A DNA stretch of 64,000 nucleotides from Polaribacter gangjinensis (lineage in GTDB: Bacteria > Bacteroidota > Bacteroidia > Flavobacteriales > Flavobacteriaceae). The DNA lies in assembly GCF_038024125.1 (NCBI RefSeq), contig NZ_CP150662.1, positions 2,311,501 to 2,375,500 on the forward strand, in the 5' to 3' direction. This document shows positions 1 through 7,820 of this stretch, piece by piece. The stretch's first letter is position 1; every line of letters starts with the position of its first letter. Both the position numbers and the translations under genes were made by a program. Below the pieces are notes generated by a model. That model was not told the origin of the DNA, searched no databases, and worked only from the letters and a program-made list of their open reading frames with translations.

Positions 1-1648
1 CTGAAAATGATAACGATTGTGGTTTTCTACCTCCTAACCATGGCTCTGTAAATGAAAAACTGTAGGTATTAAAAGTTCTACTAGATTGCAAACGTAAAGA
101 CAAACTTTGACCATCTCCCATTGGTAATGGTTTATATGCATCTTTGTTGAAAATATTTTTGATAGAAAAATTATTGAATGATAACCCTAAAGTTCCAATA
201 AAAGAGCCACCACCATAACCCCCTTGCAATTCTATTTGACTTCCGCCTTTTTCAACTACTGTAAAATCAATATCAGCAGTTTTATTTTGATAATCTGGAA
301 CAACATCTGGAGAAACATTTTGATCAAAGAAACCTAATTGTCCAATTTCGCGAATAGAACGAATAATGGCACTTCTACTGAATAAATCTCCTGGTTTTAC
401 ACGCAATTCTCTAAAAATTACGTGGTCGTTTGTTTTGTCATTTCCTCTAACTGTTACTTTTCTAATTCGTGCTTTTTCATCTTCACGAATTCTAATTTCA
501 ACAGTAATAGAGTCGTTTTCTACCTTGGTTTCAACAGCATTTACTTGCGAAAATAAGAAACCATTGTCTTGATATAACGTTGATAAATCATCAGAAGTAG
601 GTGTTCCATCACCTTTTACTCGCTCTTTTAAAACGGCTCCATTATACACATCTCCTTTTTCAATTCGCAACATTGCTCGTAATTGCTCGTCTGTAAATTC
701 TTTATTTCCAACGAAAACAATGTCCGCAAAACGATATTGTTTTCCTTCTTCTAACTCGATATTTATGTTGATTGTATTGTCTTTATTCCAAGTGTATCCT
801 TCACTTAAAATTCGTGCATCTCTAAAACCTAATCTGCTGTATTTATCTAAAATTTTCTCTAAATCTTTTTGATAATCTTCTTCAATATATTTTGATCCTT
901 TCCAAAAACGACCAAGCATTCTTTGTTTGGTTTTAGACATTGCTTTGCGCAATTTTTTGTCAGATAATTTTTCGTTTCCGGTAAAGTTAATTTTTTTGAT
1001 TTTGATTCTTTGACCCTGATCAATATATACATTCATGTTTACAACATTCATGTCTGATGTATCTTTTTGAAGATCGAGCGTTACTTTTGTTTTTAAGAAA
1101 CCTTTATCAGTATATTTTTTTGTGAAGTAGTTTTTGGTAGTTACTAATAAGTTGTCTGTAACCATTGCTCCCAATTTTAACTCGGCTTCTTTAATCAATT
1201 CTTTCGCTTTTGATTTTTTGACTCCGTTAATTTTTACTTGGTTTAATTGCGGCAATTCTTGCACATCGAATTCAAGATAAATAGTTTCACCATCTACTTT
1301 TACCAAATATACATCAACATTGCTAAATTGCTTACTTTCATATAATTTTTTAATGGCACTTGTTAATTTATCACCGGGCAAACGTAATAATTGTCCATTT
1401 ACAAGACCTGTAAAAACTTTTACAGTTTCTTCACTAAATTTTTTTAAACCAGTAACTGTAATTCCACCTAAAATATATTCTTTACCAATTTCATAATCAA
1501 CTTTTTGATTTTTGTTTATGGTATCTTTTTTGGTGTTGATAATACTGTCATTTTTAATATTGACAATGCTGTCATTCTTTATTTGTGCAGTTGCATTAAA
1601 AGTAAAAAATAGTGCAGAAAGCACTAATGACGCAGAAAATAATTTCAT
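1..1648 (-). CDS. bamA: Outer membrane protein assembly factor BamA (partial, C-terminus beyond window)
   Basis: Reading the minus strand from an ATG at 1648 gives a signal peptide (MKLFSASLVL... ending ATAQ), an odd three-fold 8-residue repeat, then successive POTRA-type domains (for example ILGGITVTGLKKFSEETVK, NQVKINGVKKSKAKELIKEA, KIKKINFTGNEKLSDKKLRK). The start of the beta-barrel follows (GGYGGGSFIGTLGLSFNNF, FTEPWLGGRKPQS). No stop is met before position 1, so the barrel is truncated by the window edge. BamA folds and inserts outer membrane beta-barrel proteins. It is the last gene of a DUF6089-uppS-bamA run, an arrangement I associate with flavobacteria. The identification is firm from domain order; only the repeat behind the signal peptide is unusual. 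Confidence 0.93.
   Translation of the reverse strand, partial: MKLFSASLVLSALFFTFNATAQIKNDSIVNIKNDSIINTKKDTINKNQKVDYEIGKEYILGGITVTGLKKFSEETVKVFTGLVNGQLLRLPGDKLTSAIKKLYESKQFSNVDVYLVKVDGETIYLEFDVQELPQLNQVKINGVKKSKAKELIKEAELKLGAMVTDNLLVTTKNYFTKKYTDKGFLKTKVTLDLQKDTSDMNVVNMNVYIDQGQRIKIKKINFTGNEKLSDKKLRKAMSKTKQRMLGRFWKGSKYIEEDYQKDLEKILDKYSRLGFRDARILSEGYTWNKDNTININIELEEGKQYRFADIVFVGNKEFTDEQLRAMLRIEKGDVYNGAVLKERVKGDGTPTSDDLSTLYQDNGFLFSQVNAVETKVENDSITVEIRIREDEKARIRKVTVRGNDKTNDHVIFRELRVKPGDLFSRSAIIRSIREIGQLGFFDQNVSPDVVPDYQNKTADIDFTVVEKGGSQIELQGGYGGGSFIGTLGLSFNNFSIKNIFNKDAYKPLPMGDGQSLSLRLQSSRTFNTYSFSFTEPWLGGRKPQSLSFS
1511..1582 (-). repeat. Three tandem 24-bp units coding an 8-residue repeat in BamA
   Basis: Units at 1559-1582, 1535-1558 and 1511-1534 (minus order) encode IKNDSIVN, IKNDSIIN and a diverged TKKDTINK, directly after the BamA signal peptide and before the first POTRA domain. 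The first two units differ at only a few bases. This looks like a short in-frame slippage expansion forming a periplasmic linker. Confidence 0.7.
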
Positions 1649-1655
1649 AAAAAAT

Positions 1656-2399
1656 TTATTCTGTAAGTTGTTCGCTTGTTTTTCCAAATCTTCGTTCTCT
1701 ATTCTGGTATTCTATGATGGCGTCATAGAAATGTTCTTCTCTAAAATCTGGCCAAAGTATATCTGTAAAATATAGTTCAGCATATGCCATTTGCCATAAT
1801 AAAAAGTTACTAATGCGTTGTTCTCCACTAGTTCTTATCATTAAATCGACATGGGGCAAATTAAATGTATATAAATGGTTATTTATAGTATTTTCATCAA
1901 TATTTTCTAAATCAAGTTCTTTATTAACAACTTTTTTAGATATCGTTTTCATTGCATTAACAATTTCTTCTCTAGAACCGTAGCTTAATGCAAGGGTTAA
2001 AGTAATTACATCATTTTTTTCGGTATCTAAAATAACATTGCGAAGAGTAACTTGTGCTTTTTTTGGTAAGTTTTCTATAGAGCCAATCGCATTTACTTTT
2101 ACACCATTTTCTTGAAAAGTAGGTAATTCTTTTTTTAATGAGCTTATGAGTAAATTCATTAAAGCATCAATTTCAACTTTTGGTCTATTCCAATTTTCTG
2201 TAGAAAAAGCGTATAATGTGATTGCAGAAACTCCAATTTTTGTTGCTCCCTCAATAGATTCTCTTACTGCAGTCAAAGCATTTTTATGGCCAAAAATTCG
2301 TTCCATCCCTTTACCTTTTGCCCATCTTCCATTACCATCCATAATAATGGCAACGTGTTTTGGAACTCTTTGTAAATCGATTTGTAATTTTTTATCCAT
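1656..2399 (-). CDS. uppS: Isoprenyl transferase (undecaprenyl diphosphate synthase)
   Basis: Cis-prenyltransferase that condenses isopentenyl diphosphate onto farnesyl diphosphate to make undecaprenyl diphosphate, the lipid carrier for peptidoglycan and glycans. The family signature is plain: HVAIIMDGNGRWAKGKGM holds the catalytic Asp, followed by LTLALSYGSREEI and the C-terminal DLMIRTSGEQRISNFLLWQ. The start at 2399 (MDKKLQIDL) gives 247 residues, a normal length. An ATG at 2414 is also possible and would overlap the upstream stop at 2404; the longer frame to 2495 runs into the upstream gene and is implausible. It is tightly coupled behind the DUF6089 gene and precedes bamA. Confidence 0.94.
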   Translation of the reverse strand: MDKKLQIDLQRVPKHVAIIMDGNGRWAKGKGMERIFGHKNALTAVRESIEGATKIGVSAITLYAFSTENWNRPKVEIDALMNLLISSLKKELPTFQENGVKVNAIGSIENLPKKAQVTLRNVILDTEKNDVITLTLALSYGSREEIVNAMKTISKKVVNKELDLENIDENTINNHLYTFNLPHVDLMIRTSGEQRISNFLLWQMAYAELYFTDILWPDFREEHFYDAIIEYQNRERRFGKTSEQLTE

Positions 2400-2403
2400 A
2401 AGC

Positions 2404-3081
2404 CTATAATCCATTTGAATAACAGGCGGGTCTGCCAAAAGTGTATAAAAGAGATACGCCCGAAAACACGTACCAATCATTATTGGTGCCACCAACGTTT
2501 AACCTAGGGATTGTAGGGGAGGTATAATCTAAATCGTCGTTAAAAGTATATCTGAACTTTGTCTCAAAAGCAATGGCAAGTTTACCCATTAATTTTGATT
2601 TGATTCCAAACCCAAAAGGAATCGCAAACGCATTTTTTGTATCGTAAGTAAATTGATTCGGAACAGGTTCATTCACCACATAATTGTAATTAAATGCGGC
2701 TACTTCTAACAGAATATATGGCGTCCAAGTTTTATCATCTGATGATAAATCGTATTCATAAAAATTATATTCTAGTCCTATAGCCAATTCGTGAATGGTA
2801 TTTTTAAATTGCAATCCTCTTGAAACTTTAAAATCAGTATCTGCTTCTAAATCATTTGCTTCAATTGGCAAATAACTATAAGTTGTTCTCAAAGCAACTC
2901 TGGGATTCCAATTATATTTGAAAATCAAACCGCCTGCAAATTTATTGGGATATATGTAGTTTGTTCTCCCGATATCACCAATGTAATTTGAGCCCCCTAA
3001 AAAGATTCCTGCTTCGTACACTTGTGCACGTAAAATACAAGAAAAATTGATAACTATGAGTAATAATATACTGTTTTTCAT
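2404..3081 (-). CDS. DUF6089-family outer-membrane-like protein
   Basis: 225 residues with a signal peptide (MKNSILLLIVINFSCILRAQ). The N-terminal mature region YEAGIFLGGSNYIGDIGRTN is typical of the Bacteroidota DUF6089 family, which is predicted to form a small beta-barrel. Alternating aromatic and polar strands run through the body (VALRTTYSYL, IGLEYNFYEYD, FGFGIKSKLMG, KFRYTF). Its exact role is unknown to me. The constant position ahead of uppS and bamA suggests an envelope function, which is inference. A -7 box reading TATATTTG on the minus strand lies at 3105-3098, just upstream of the start. Confidence 0.85.
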   Translation of the reverse strand: MKNSILLLIVINFSCILRAQVYEAGIFLGGSNYIGDIGRTNYIYPNKFAGGLIFKYNWNPRVALRTTYSYLPIEANDLEADTDFKVSRGLQFKNTIHELAIGLEYNFYEYDLSSDDKTWTPYILLEVAAFNYNYVVNEPVPNQFTYDTKNAFAIPFGFGIKSKLMGKLAIAFETKFRYTFNDDLDYTSPTIPRLNVGGTNNDWYVFSGVSLLYTFGRPACYSNGL

Positions 3082-3097
3082 TCTAAAAAATAGCGAG

Positions 3098-3105
3098 CAA
3101 ATATA
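3098..3105 (-). promoter_or_regulatory. Bacteroidota -7 box (TATATTTG) for the DUF6089-uppS-bamA operon
   Basis: The minus strand reads TATATTTG, matching TAnnTTTG, and its last base lies 16 nt from the start codon at 3081. No clear -33 TTTG was seen at the usual spacing. Confidence 0.55.
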
Positions 3106-3187
3106 GGAATTTCTAGTTGCTTTATAAAGTTAATATTAAGTCTTTTTTGGATAACAGCTATTTTTGCTTTTTATTGTAGGCTGATTC

Positions 3188-4087
3188 TTACAAATTTATC
3201 TCGTTTCTTGTGTCTTCACCCCACAATAATTTAGTGCGTAAAGTCTGTAAAAATGATTGATTATTTGGCACTATTGTTTTGATTGTAAAAGGTGCTTTTT
3301 CAATGAAAACTTCTGTGTTTTTCGGAACAGTTGTAATTCTAGAATCTAAAGAAATTAAAAAATCTTTTTCTCTAGAATTCGTGCTCAATTGAATCGTTTT
3401 TTCATCAGAAATAACCATGGGTCTTGCATTCAAATTGTGAGGTGCAATTGGCGTAATTACAAGGCTTTTTGAGTCTGGAGAAAGTACAGGTCCGTTACAA
3501 CTTAATGAATATCCTGTAGATCCTGTTGGAGTTGCGATGATTAAACCATCAGCCCAATAATTGGTTAAATATTCAAAATTAATGCTGGTTTTTATACCAA
3601 TCATTGATGTGGTATTTTTACGGGCAATTGTTACTTCGTTCAAGGCAAAATTCAGTTCTGTAAAACCTTCTAATTCAGGAATAGTTTTTACGGTTAATAA
3701 TGAGCGTTCTTGAATGGTATATTCACCTTTAAAAATAAGATCAATATTTTCTTGAATGACATCTTTATGGATGGTTGCTAAAAAACCCAATCTGCCTGCA
3801 TTGATTCCTAAAATGGGGATATTTAAATTTCTGATGTAAGTTACTGCTCTCAATATTGTGCCATCTCCACCAATGGTAAACATTACTTCAAAAGTGCTAT
3901 TTAAATCGGCAAAACCAGCAAATGTATTGTATTCTTTCTCTAGAGATGTTTCTCTTTTTAAAGTATCGTAAAATTTTTTTTCGATGTAGCAAACACATCC
4001 TTTTTCTTCAAGAATATTTAATAAAGCATGAATTTCCTTTTCAGCAGAAATGGAATAAGATTGACCATAAATCGCTACTTTTTTCAT
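3188..4087 (-). CDS. nadK: NAD kinase
   Basis: Phosphorylates NAD to NADP. The 299-residue protein has the GGDGT motif at residues 73-77, the NAGRLGFLAT loop, a conserved NE in FALNEVTIARK, and the glycine-rich PTGSTGYSLSCNGP motif, all diagnostic of the family. The ATG at 4087 overlaps the stop codon of the CBS gene by one base (TAATG), so the two are translationally coupled and share the promoter at the CBS gene. The length is normal for the family. Confidence 0.96.
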   Translation of the reverse strand: MKKVAIYGQSYSISAEKEIHALLNILEEKGCVCYIEKKFYDTLKRETSLEKEYNTFAGFADLNSTFEVMFTIGGDGTILRAVTYIRNLNIPILGINAGRLGFLATIHKDVIQENIDLIFKGEYTIQERSLLTVKTIPELEGFTELNFALNEVTIARKNTTSMIGIKTSINFEYLTNYWADGLIIATPTGSTGYSLSCNGPVLSPDSKSLVITPIAPHNLNARPMVISDEKTIQLSTNSREKDFLISLDSRITTVPKNTEVFIEKAPFTIKTIVPNNQSFLQTLRTKLLWGEDTRNEINL

Positions 4088-4746
4088 TACATTTCTAGGT
4101 ATTTTTGAAGATATTCTGATCTGTTTTTTAAATCTTCTAAATAAATATCATTCTCATGAGTTGAAATAATCTCGTAATTATATCTTCTGAAAGTATACAT
4201 CATTTCATTGATATCAAAAGAAACAATTTTTAATGTAATATGCACAAAATCATCACTTTTTTCAGAAATGTAAGCACCTAATAATTTGCCTTTATTCACC
4301 TCAACAATTTGAGCAATTTCGCTCATGGAAAAATCATTTTCACTTTTTTTTACGATCAATGTTTCACTCACTTCAGTCATAAAAGGACTTGTTGAAAAAA
4401 CATCCAATACATCACGCAAATCATAATATCCTAAGTAGTTTTTTTCTTCATTTAAAACAGGAATAATGTTGGTATCATTGTCTGCAAAAATTTTTAACAA
4501 TTCTAAAACAGTTGCTTTTTCATCCGCAAAAAATGAACTTAATAAATGAGCGTAAGCAACCAATTCACCTTTTTCATGTTCTATAATTCGGATATCATCT
4601 TCAGCAAAAGAACCCAATAATTTATTGTTTTCCAAAACTGGAAAATGAGTCAAAGGATACTCTTTAAAAAGCTTTTTTGCACTCTTGATACTGCTATCAA
4701 GGCGTAAAGGCTCAATTTCTGTTAGTATGTGATTTGTAATGTTCAT
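4087..4746 (-). CDS. CBS-domain protein
   Basis: 219 residues with two CBS repeats in the first two thirds ([20 protein letters not shown] near residue 35 and [21 protein letters not shown] near residue 95). An ACT-like C-terminal part follows ([20 protein letters not shown]). CBS pairs usually bind adenine nucleotides and regulate a partner. The one-base overlap with nadK suggests a link to nucleotide or NAD(P) status, which is inference. It is divergent from pdxJ. Confidence 0.85.
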   Translation of the reverse strand: MNITNHILTEIEPLRLDSSIKSAKKLFKEYPLTHFPVLENNKLLGSFAEDDIRIIEHEKGELVAYAHLLSSFFADEKATVLELLKIFADNDTNIIPVLNEEKNYLGYYDLRDVLDVFSTSPFMTEVSETLIVKKSENDFSMSEIAQIVEVNKGKLLGAYISEKSDDFVHITLKIVSFDINEMMYTFRRYNYEIISTHENDIYLEDLKNRSEYLQKYLEM

Positions 4747-4752
4747 TTTGTA

Positions 4753-4760
4753 CGAAGATA
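4753..4760 (-). promoter_or_regulatory. Candidate -7 box (TATCTTCG) for CBS-nadK
   Basis: The minus strand reads TATCTTCG, one base from TAnnTTTG. It ends only six bases from the ATG at 4746, so the transcript would be nearly leaderless. The same variant occurs ahead of the LacI-type gene at 28949-28956. Confidence 0.45.
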
Positions 4761-4781
4761 GGATAAAATGTTTGAATGATT

Positions 4782-4789
4782 TATCTTTG
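4782..4789 (+). promoter_or_regulatory. -7 box (TATCTTTG) for pdxJ
   Basis: TATCTTTG fits TAnnTTTG exactly and ends 18 nt before the pdxJ ATG at 4808. This supports that ATG over a longer reading frame beginning at 4739, which starts upstream of the promoter. Confidence 0.6.
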
Positions 4790-4807
4790 CAAACTAATTT
4801 TTACTCA

Positions 4808-5521
4808 ATGACAAAGTTAAGTGTAAATATCAACAAAATTGCAACTTTGCGCAATTCGAGAGGTGGAAATGTGCCGAATTTATTGAAAGTTGCCCAAGAT
4901 ATTGAACGTTTTGGCGCGCAGGGAATTACGATTCATCCAAGACCAGATGAACGTCATATTCGTTATCAAGATGCAAGAGATTTAAAAAATATTGTAAAAA
5001 CCGAATATAATATTGAAGGAAATCCTGTAAAATCATTTATGGATTTGGTGTTGCAAGTTAAGCCAACTCAGGTAACTTTGGTTCCTGATGCTGATGATGC
5101 AATTACTTCAAATGCAGGTTGGGATACCATTACTCATCATTCTTTTTTGAAAGAAGTAATTCAAGAATTTCAACAAAATGGCATTAGAACTTCTATTTTT
5201 ATTGATACTGATTTACGTTTGATGGAAGCTGCTGCAAAAACTGGAACTGACAGAATTGAATTGTACACAGAACATTTTGCAAGTGAGTTTGAAAAAGGCA
5301 ATAAAAATGCTGTAAAACCCTATACTGAAGCGGCAATTTTAGCACACAAATTAGGTTTGGGAATCAATGCAGGGCATGATTTAAGTCTCCAAAACATTCA
5401 ATTTTTTAAAGAGAATATTCCCAATTTAGCAGAGGTTTCTATTGGTCATGCACTGATTTCAGAAAGTTTGTATTTAGGATTGGAAAATGTGGTGAATATG
5501 TATTTGAACAAATTACAATAA
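4808..5521 (+). CDS. pdxJ: Pyridoxine 5'-phosphate synthase
   Basis: Condenses 3-amino-1-hydroxyacetone phosphate with deoxyxylulose 5-phosphate in the DXP-dependent vitamin B6 pathway. The 237-residue TIM barrel starts [20 protein letters not shown] and carries [40 protein letters not shown] and the C-terminal [10 protein letters not shown] and [10 protein letters not shown], all family hallmarks. The start is set by the promoter box at 4782-4789. It is two bases upstream of the alpha/beta hydrolase gene and likely cotranscribed with it. Confidence 0.95.
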   Translation: MTKLSVNINKIATLRNSRGGNVPNLLKVAQDIERFGAQGITIHPRPDERHIRYQDARDLKNIVKTEYNIEGNPVKSFMDLVLQVKPTQVTLVPDADDAITSNAGWDTITHHSFLKEVIQEFQQNGIRTSIFIDTDLRLMEAAAKTGTDRIELYTEHFASEFEKGNKNAVKPYTEAAILAHKLGLGINAGHDLSLQNIQFFKENIPNLAEVSIGHALISESLYLGLENVVNMYLNKLQ

Positions 5522-5522
5522 G

Positions 5523-6287
5523 ATGGAATTACTTCACTCAAAAATCATTGGAAAAGGAAAACCATTGCTCATTTTACATGGCTATTTTGGATCGGGAGAT
5601 AATTGGAAAACATTGGGAAGTCAGTTTTCTGAACACTTTGAAGTGCATTTGATTGACCAAAGAAATCATGGACGTAGTTTTCATTCTGATGAATTTTCGT
5701 ATGAATCAATGGTAGAAGATTTGCATCATTATATGCAACATTATCAGCTAGAAAATGTTCATTTAATTGGGCATTCTATGGGTGGAAAAACAGCCATGTT
5801 ATTTGCAGTTACTTACCCAAATTTGGTAGATAAATTGGTGGTTGTAGATATTTCGCCAAAAGCATACAAACCTCATCATCATGCTATTTTAGCAGGATTA
5901 AATTCGGTTGATTTTACCATTCACAATTCAAGAGATTTGGTTGATGAACAATTGTCAAAATTGATTCCTGAGTTTGGTGTTCGTCAATTTTTGATGAAAA
6001 ATATTTATTGGAAAGACAAAGGCGTTTTAGGATTTAGATTTCATTTAGACGCATTGACAAAAAATAATCCAGAAGTTGGTAAACCTTTACCTGTAAATAC
6101 CAAATTTGAAAAAGAAACTCTGTTTTTAAAAGGAGAAAATTCAGATTATATCAATCAAAATGAAGCCTTGATTATTGATGTTCATTTTCCAAAAAGTCAA
6201 ATTGTAACTATCAAAAATGCAGGTCATTGGTTGCATGCAGAGAATCCAGAACAGTTTTATGAGGTTGTTTTTGGGTTTTTGAAATAG
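5523..6287 (+). CDS. Alpha/beta hydrolase (YbfF-like esterase)
   Basis: 254 residues with the hydrolase fold. The oxyanion strand LILHGYFGSGDNW comes first, then DQRNHGRS, the nucleophile elbow GHSMGG (Ser85) and the catalytic His near residue 235 (NAGHWLHAENP). This pattern matches the small cytosolic YbfF-type esterases; the physiological substrate cannot be read. It starts two bases after pdxJ, so it belongs to the same transcription unit. Confidence 0.88.
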   Translation: MELLHSKIIGKGKPLLILHGYFGSGDNWKTLGSQFSEHFEVHLIDQRNHGRSFHSDEFSYESMVEDLHHYMQHYQLENVHLIGHSMGGKTAMLFAVTYPNLVDKLVVVDISPKAYKPHHHAILAGLNSVDFTIHNSRDLVDEQLSKLIPEFGVRQFLMKNIYWKDKGVLGFRFHLDALTKNNPEVGKPLPVNTKFEKETLFLKGENSDYINQNEALIIDVHFPKSQIVTIKNAGHWLHAENPEQFYEVVFGFLK

Positions 6288-6346
6288 AATTTTAAAAGGA
6301 GAATAATTTATATTCTTAGCATTTCATCTTATTTAATATACATAAA

Positions 6347-7144
6347 ATGACAGAAATTGATTTTTGGAATGGCAATAGATCCGAAATTAGACAATTGTAT
6401 GAGCGCGAAATTTTGGAGGCTGTTTTAAAATCAACAATTAAAAAATATGGAGATTTTAGCATCAAAGAATCCTTTACAGAATATTCAGGAACTGAAGAAT
6501 CAAAGGCTTTTAGTAAAAAAAATCACCATCTTTTAGTAACAATTGCAGGAAATCAAAAGTTTGCTGATGAAGAAAAAATTGTCATTTCAAAACCCATTGC
6601 TAAGAATTTATTAGGCTATCGAATTTTAATCATCAATGCTAAGGATGCTAAAAAATTTAGTGAAATAAAAGAGGCTGAAATTCTAAAAAAATACGTTCAA
6701 GGAATTCCTGAAACTTGGAGTGATGCAGCTATTTTTAGATACAACAACTTTATTGTTTCTGAAGAAGGAAATTTTGATGATATTTTTAAACGACTTTCCA
6801 GAGCAAATTTTGATTACGTTACATTTGGAGCCAATGAAGTTTTGAGTGTCTTTGAAAATCGAGCTTCAAAACTAAAAACCTTGGAAATTGAATCTAAATT
6901 ATTGATTTTTTATCCATTTCCACTCGTTTTTTATGTGAATCCTACAATGCCTGAACTGGCAAAAAGAGTAGAGGAAGGTTTGCAAATAATTACAGCATCT
7001 GGAGAATTGGATGCTATTTTCAATAACTATTATTCAGATATTGTTGATACATTGCAAATGGATAAAAGAACACTTTTTGTGCTCGATAATCCATTGATTC
7101 CAAATGAATTTGCAAATTTACAACCCAATTTAGTTGAATTATGA
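6347..7144 (+). CDS. Periplasmic-binding-protein-like protein without signal peptide
   Basis: 265 residues. The central and C-terminal part resembles a family 3 solute-binding fold (PETWSDAAIFRYNNFIV, LSRANFDYVTFGANEVLSV, LIFYPFPLVFYVNPTMPELA, RVEEGLQIITASGELDAIF). Unlike true binding proteins it begins MTEIDFWNGNRSE with no signal peptide or lipobox, so it should be cytosolic. I cannot name a ligand. It lies 56 bp ahead of the MazG-like gene. Confidence 0.6.
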   Translation: MTEIDFWNGNRSEIRQLYEREILEAVLKSTIKKYGDFSIKESFTEYSGTEESKAFSKKNHHLLVTIAGNQKFADEEKIVISKPIAKNLLGYRILIINAKDAKKFSEIKEAEILKKYVQGIPETWSDAAIFRYNNFIVSEEGNFDDIFKRLSRANFDYVTFGANEVLSVFENRASKLKTLEIESKLLIFYPFPLVFYVNPTMPELAKRVEEGLQIITASGELDAIFNNYYSDIVDTLQMDKRTLFVLDNPLIPNEFANLQPNLVEL

Positions 7145-7200
7145 TTTTTAATTCAACAAGCAAAAGAAACATTTAAACATTAGAAACAATTTTTAAAAAA

Positions 7201-7530
7201 ATGAACTTACAAAACGCACAACAACAAGTTGATGAATGGATTAAAAATCACGGAGTTCGTTATTTTAACGAACTAACAAATATGGCCCAACTTACAGAAG
7301 AAGTAGGCGAAGTTGCCAGAATTATTGCAAGACGTTATGGCGAGCAAAGTGAAAAAGAGTCGGATAAAAACAAAGATTTAGGCGAAGAATTGGCTGATGT
7401 TGTTTTTGTAGTTTTGTGTTTGGCGAATCAAACGGGTGTAAATTTGCAAGAGGCTTTTGAAAAAAAATTAGACTTAAAAACCAAACGCGATCACGATCGT
7501 CATCAAAATAATCAAAAATTACAACCATGA
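7201..7530 (+). CDS. MazG-like nucleotide pyrophosphohydrolase
   Basis: 109 residues with the all-alpha NTP pyrophosphatase metal-binding pattern: LTEEVGEVARII, then GEELADVVFVVLCLAN, with Glu/Asp pairs in the expected places. Such enzymes hydrolyse (d)NTPs to monophosphates for house-cleaning. The stop overlaps the ATG of the following small membrane protein (ATGA), so they are translationally coupled. Confidence 0.9.
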   Translation: MNLQNAQQQVDEWIKNHGVRYFNELTNMAQLTEEVGEVARIIARRYGEQSEKESDKNKDLGEELADVVFVVLCLANQTGVNLQEAFEKKLDLKTKRDHDRHQNNQKLQP

Positions 7531-7775
7531 GTTTTTTAAAAAAAATACAACAACCTAAATTTTTACCTAATTTTTTAAAAGTAGCCATTCCTTTTTTTGT
7601 TTTGGTTACTATCTTTTCATTAGCAATCAATAGTTGGAGCGATATTTTTGCTGGAGATTTTGCAAAAGTAGCAGAAGCAAATTTTAACAACGGAAAATGG
7701 AAAGCTTTTTTTGGTTATAAAATTGTGTTTAGTGCCATTTATGGGTTGTATATCACAAATAAAAATATGAAATAA
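7527..7775 (+). CDS. Small membrane protein, unknown function
   Basis: 82 residues with one clear hydrophobic segment (VAIPFFVLVTIFSLAI) and a second weaker one near the C-terminus (IVFSAIYGLYIT). No domain is recognised. The coupling to the MazG-like gene by an ATGA overlap and the terminator directly behind it support it as a real gene closing the unit. Confidence 0.7.
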   Translation: MSFLKKIQQPKFLPNFLKVAIPFFVLVTIFSLAINSWSDIFAGDFAKVAEANFNNGKWKAFFGYKIVFSAIYGLYITNKNMK

Positions 7776-7805
7776 AAAAAGCGACTTGTAAGTCGCTTTT
7801 TTTAT
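7774..7805. terminator. Bidirectional terminator hairpin
   Basis: The stem GCGACTT (7781-7787) pairs with AAGTCGC (7790-7796), preceded by A7 and followed by T7. It can terminate the plus-strand pdxJ-side unit and the minus-strand BNR gene, which converge here. Confidence 0.9.
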
Positions 7806-7820
7806 TTAATTTATTGAAAA

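Noticed and set aside
2415..2495. N-terminal extension of uppS up to 2495
   Set aside because: It lies within the DUF6089 coding sequence in another frame, and the conserved protein begins near MDKKLQIDL at 2399.
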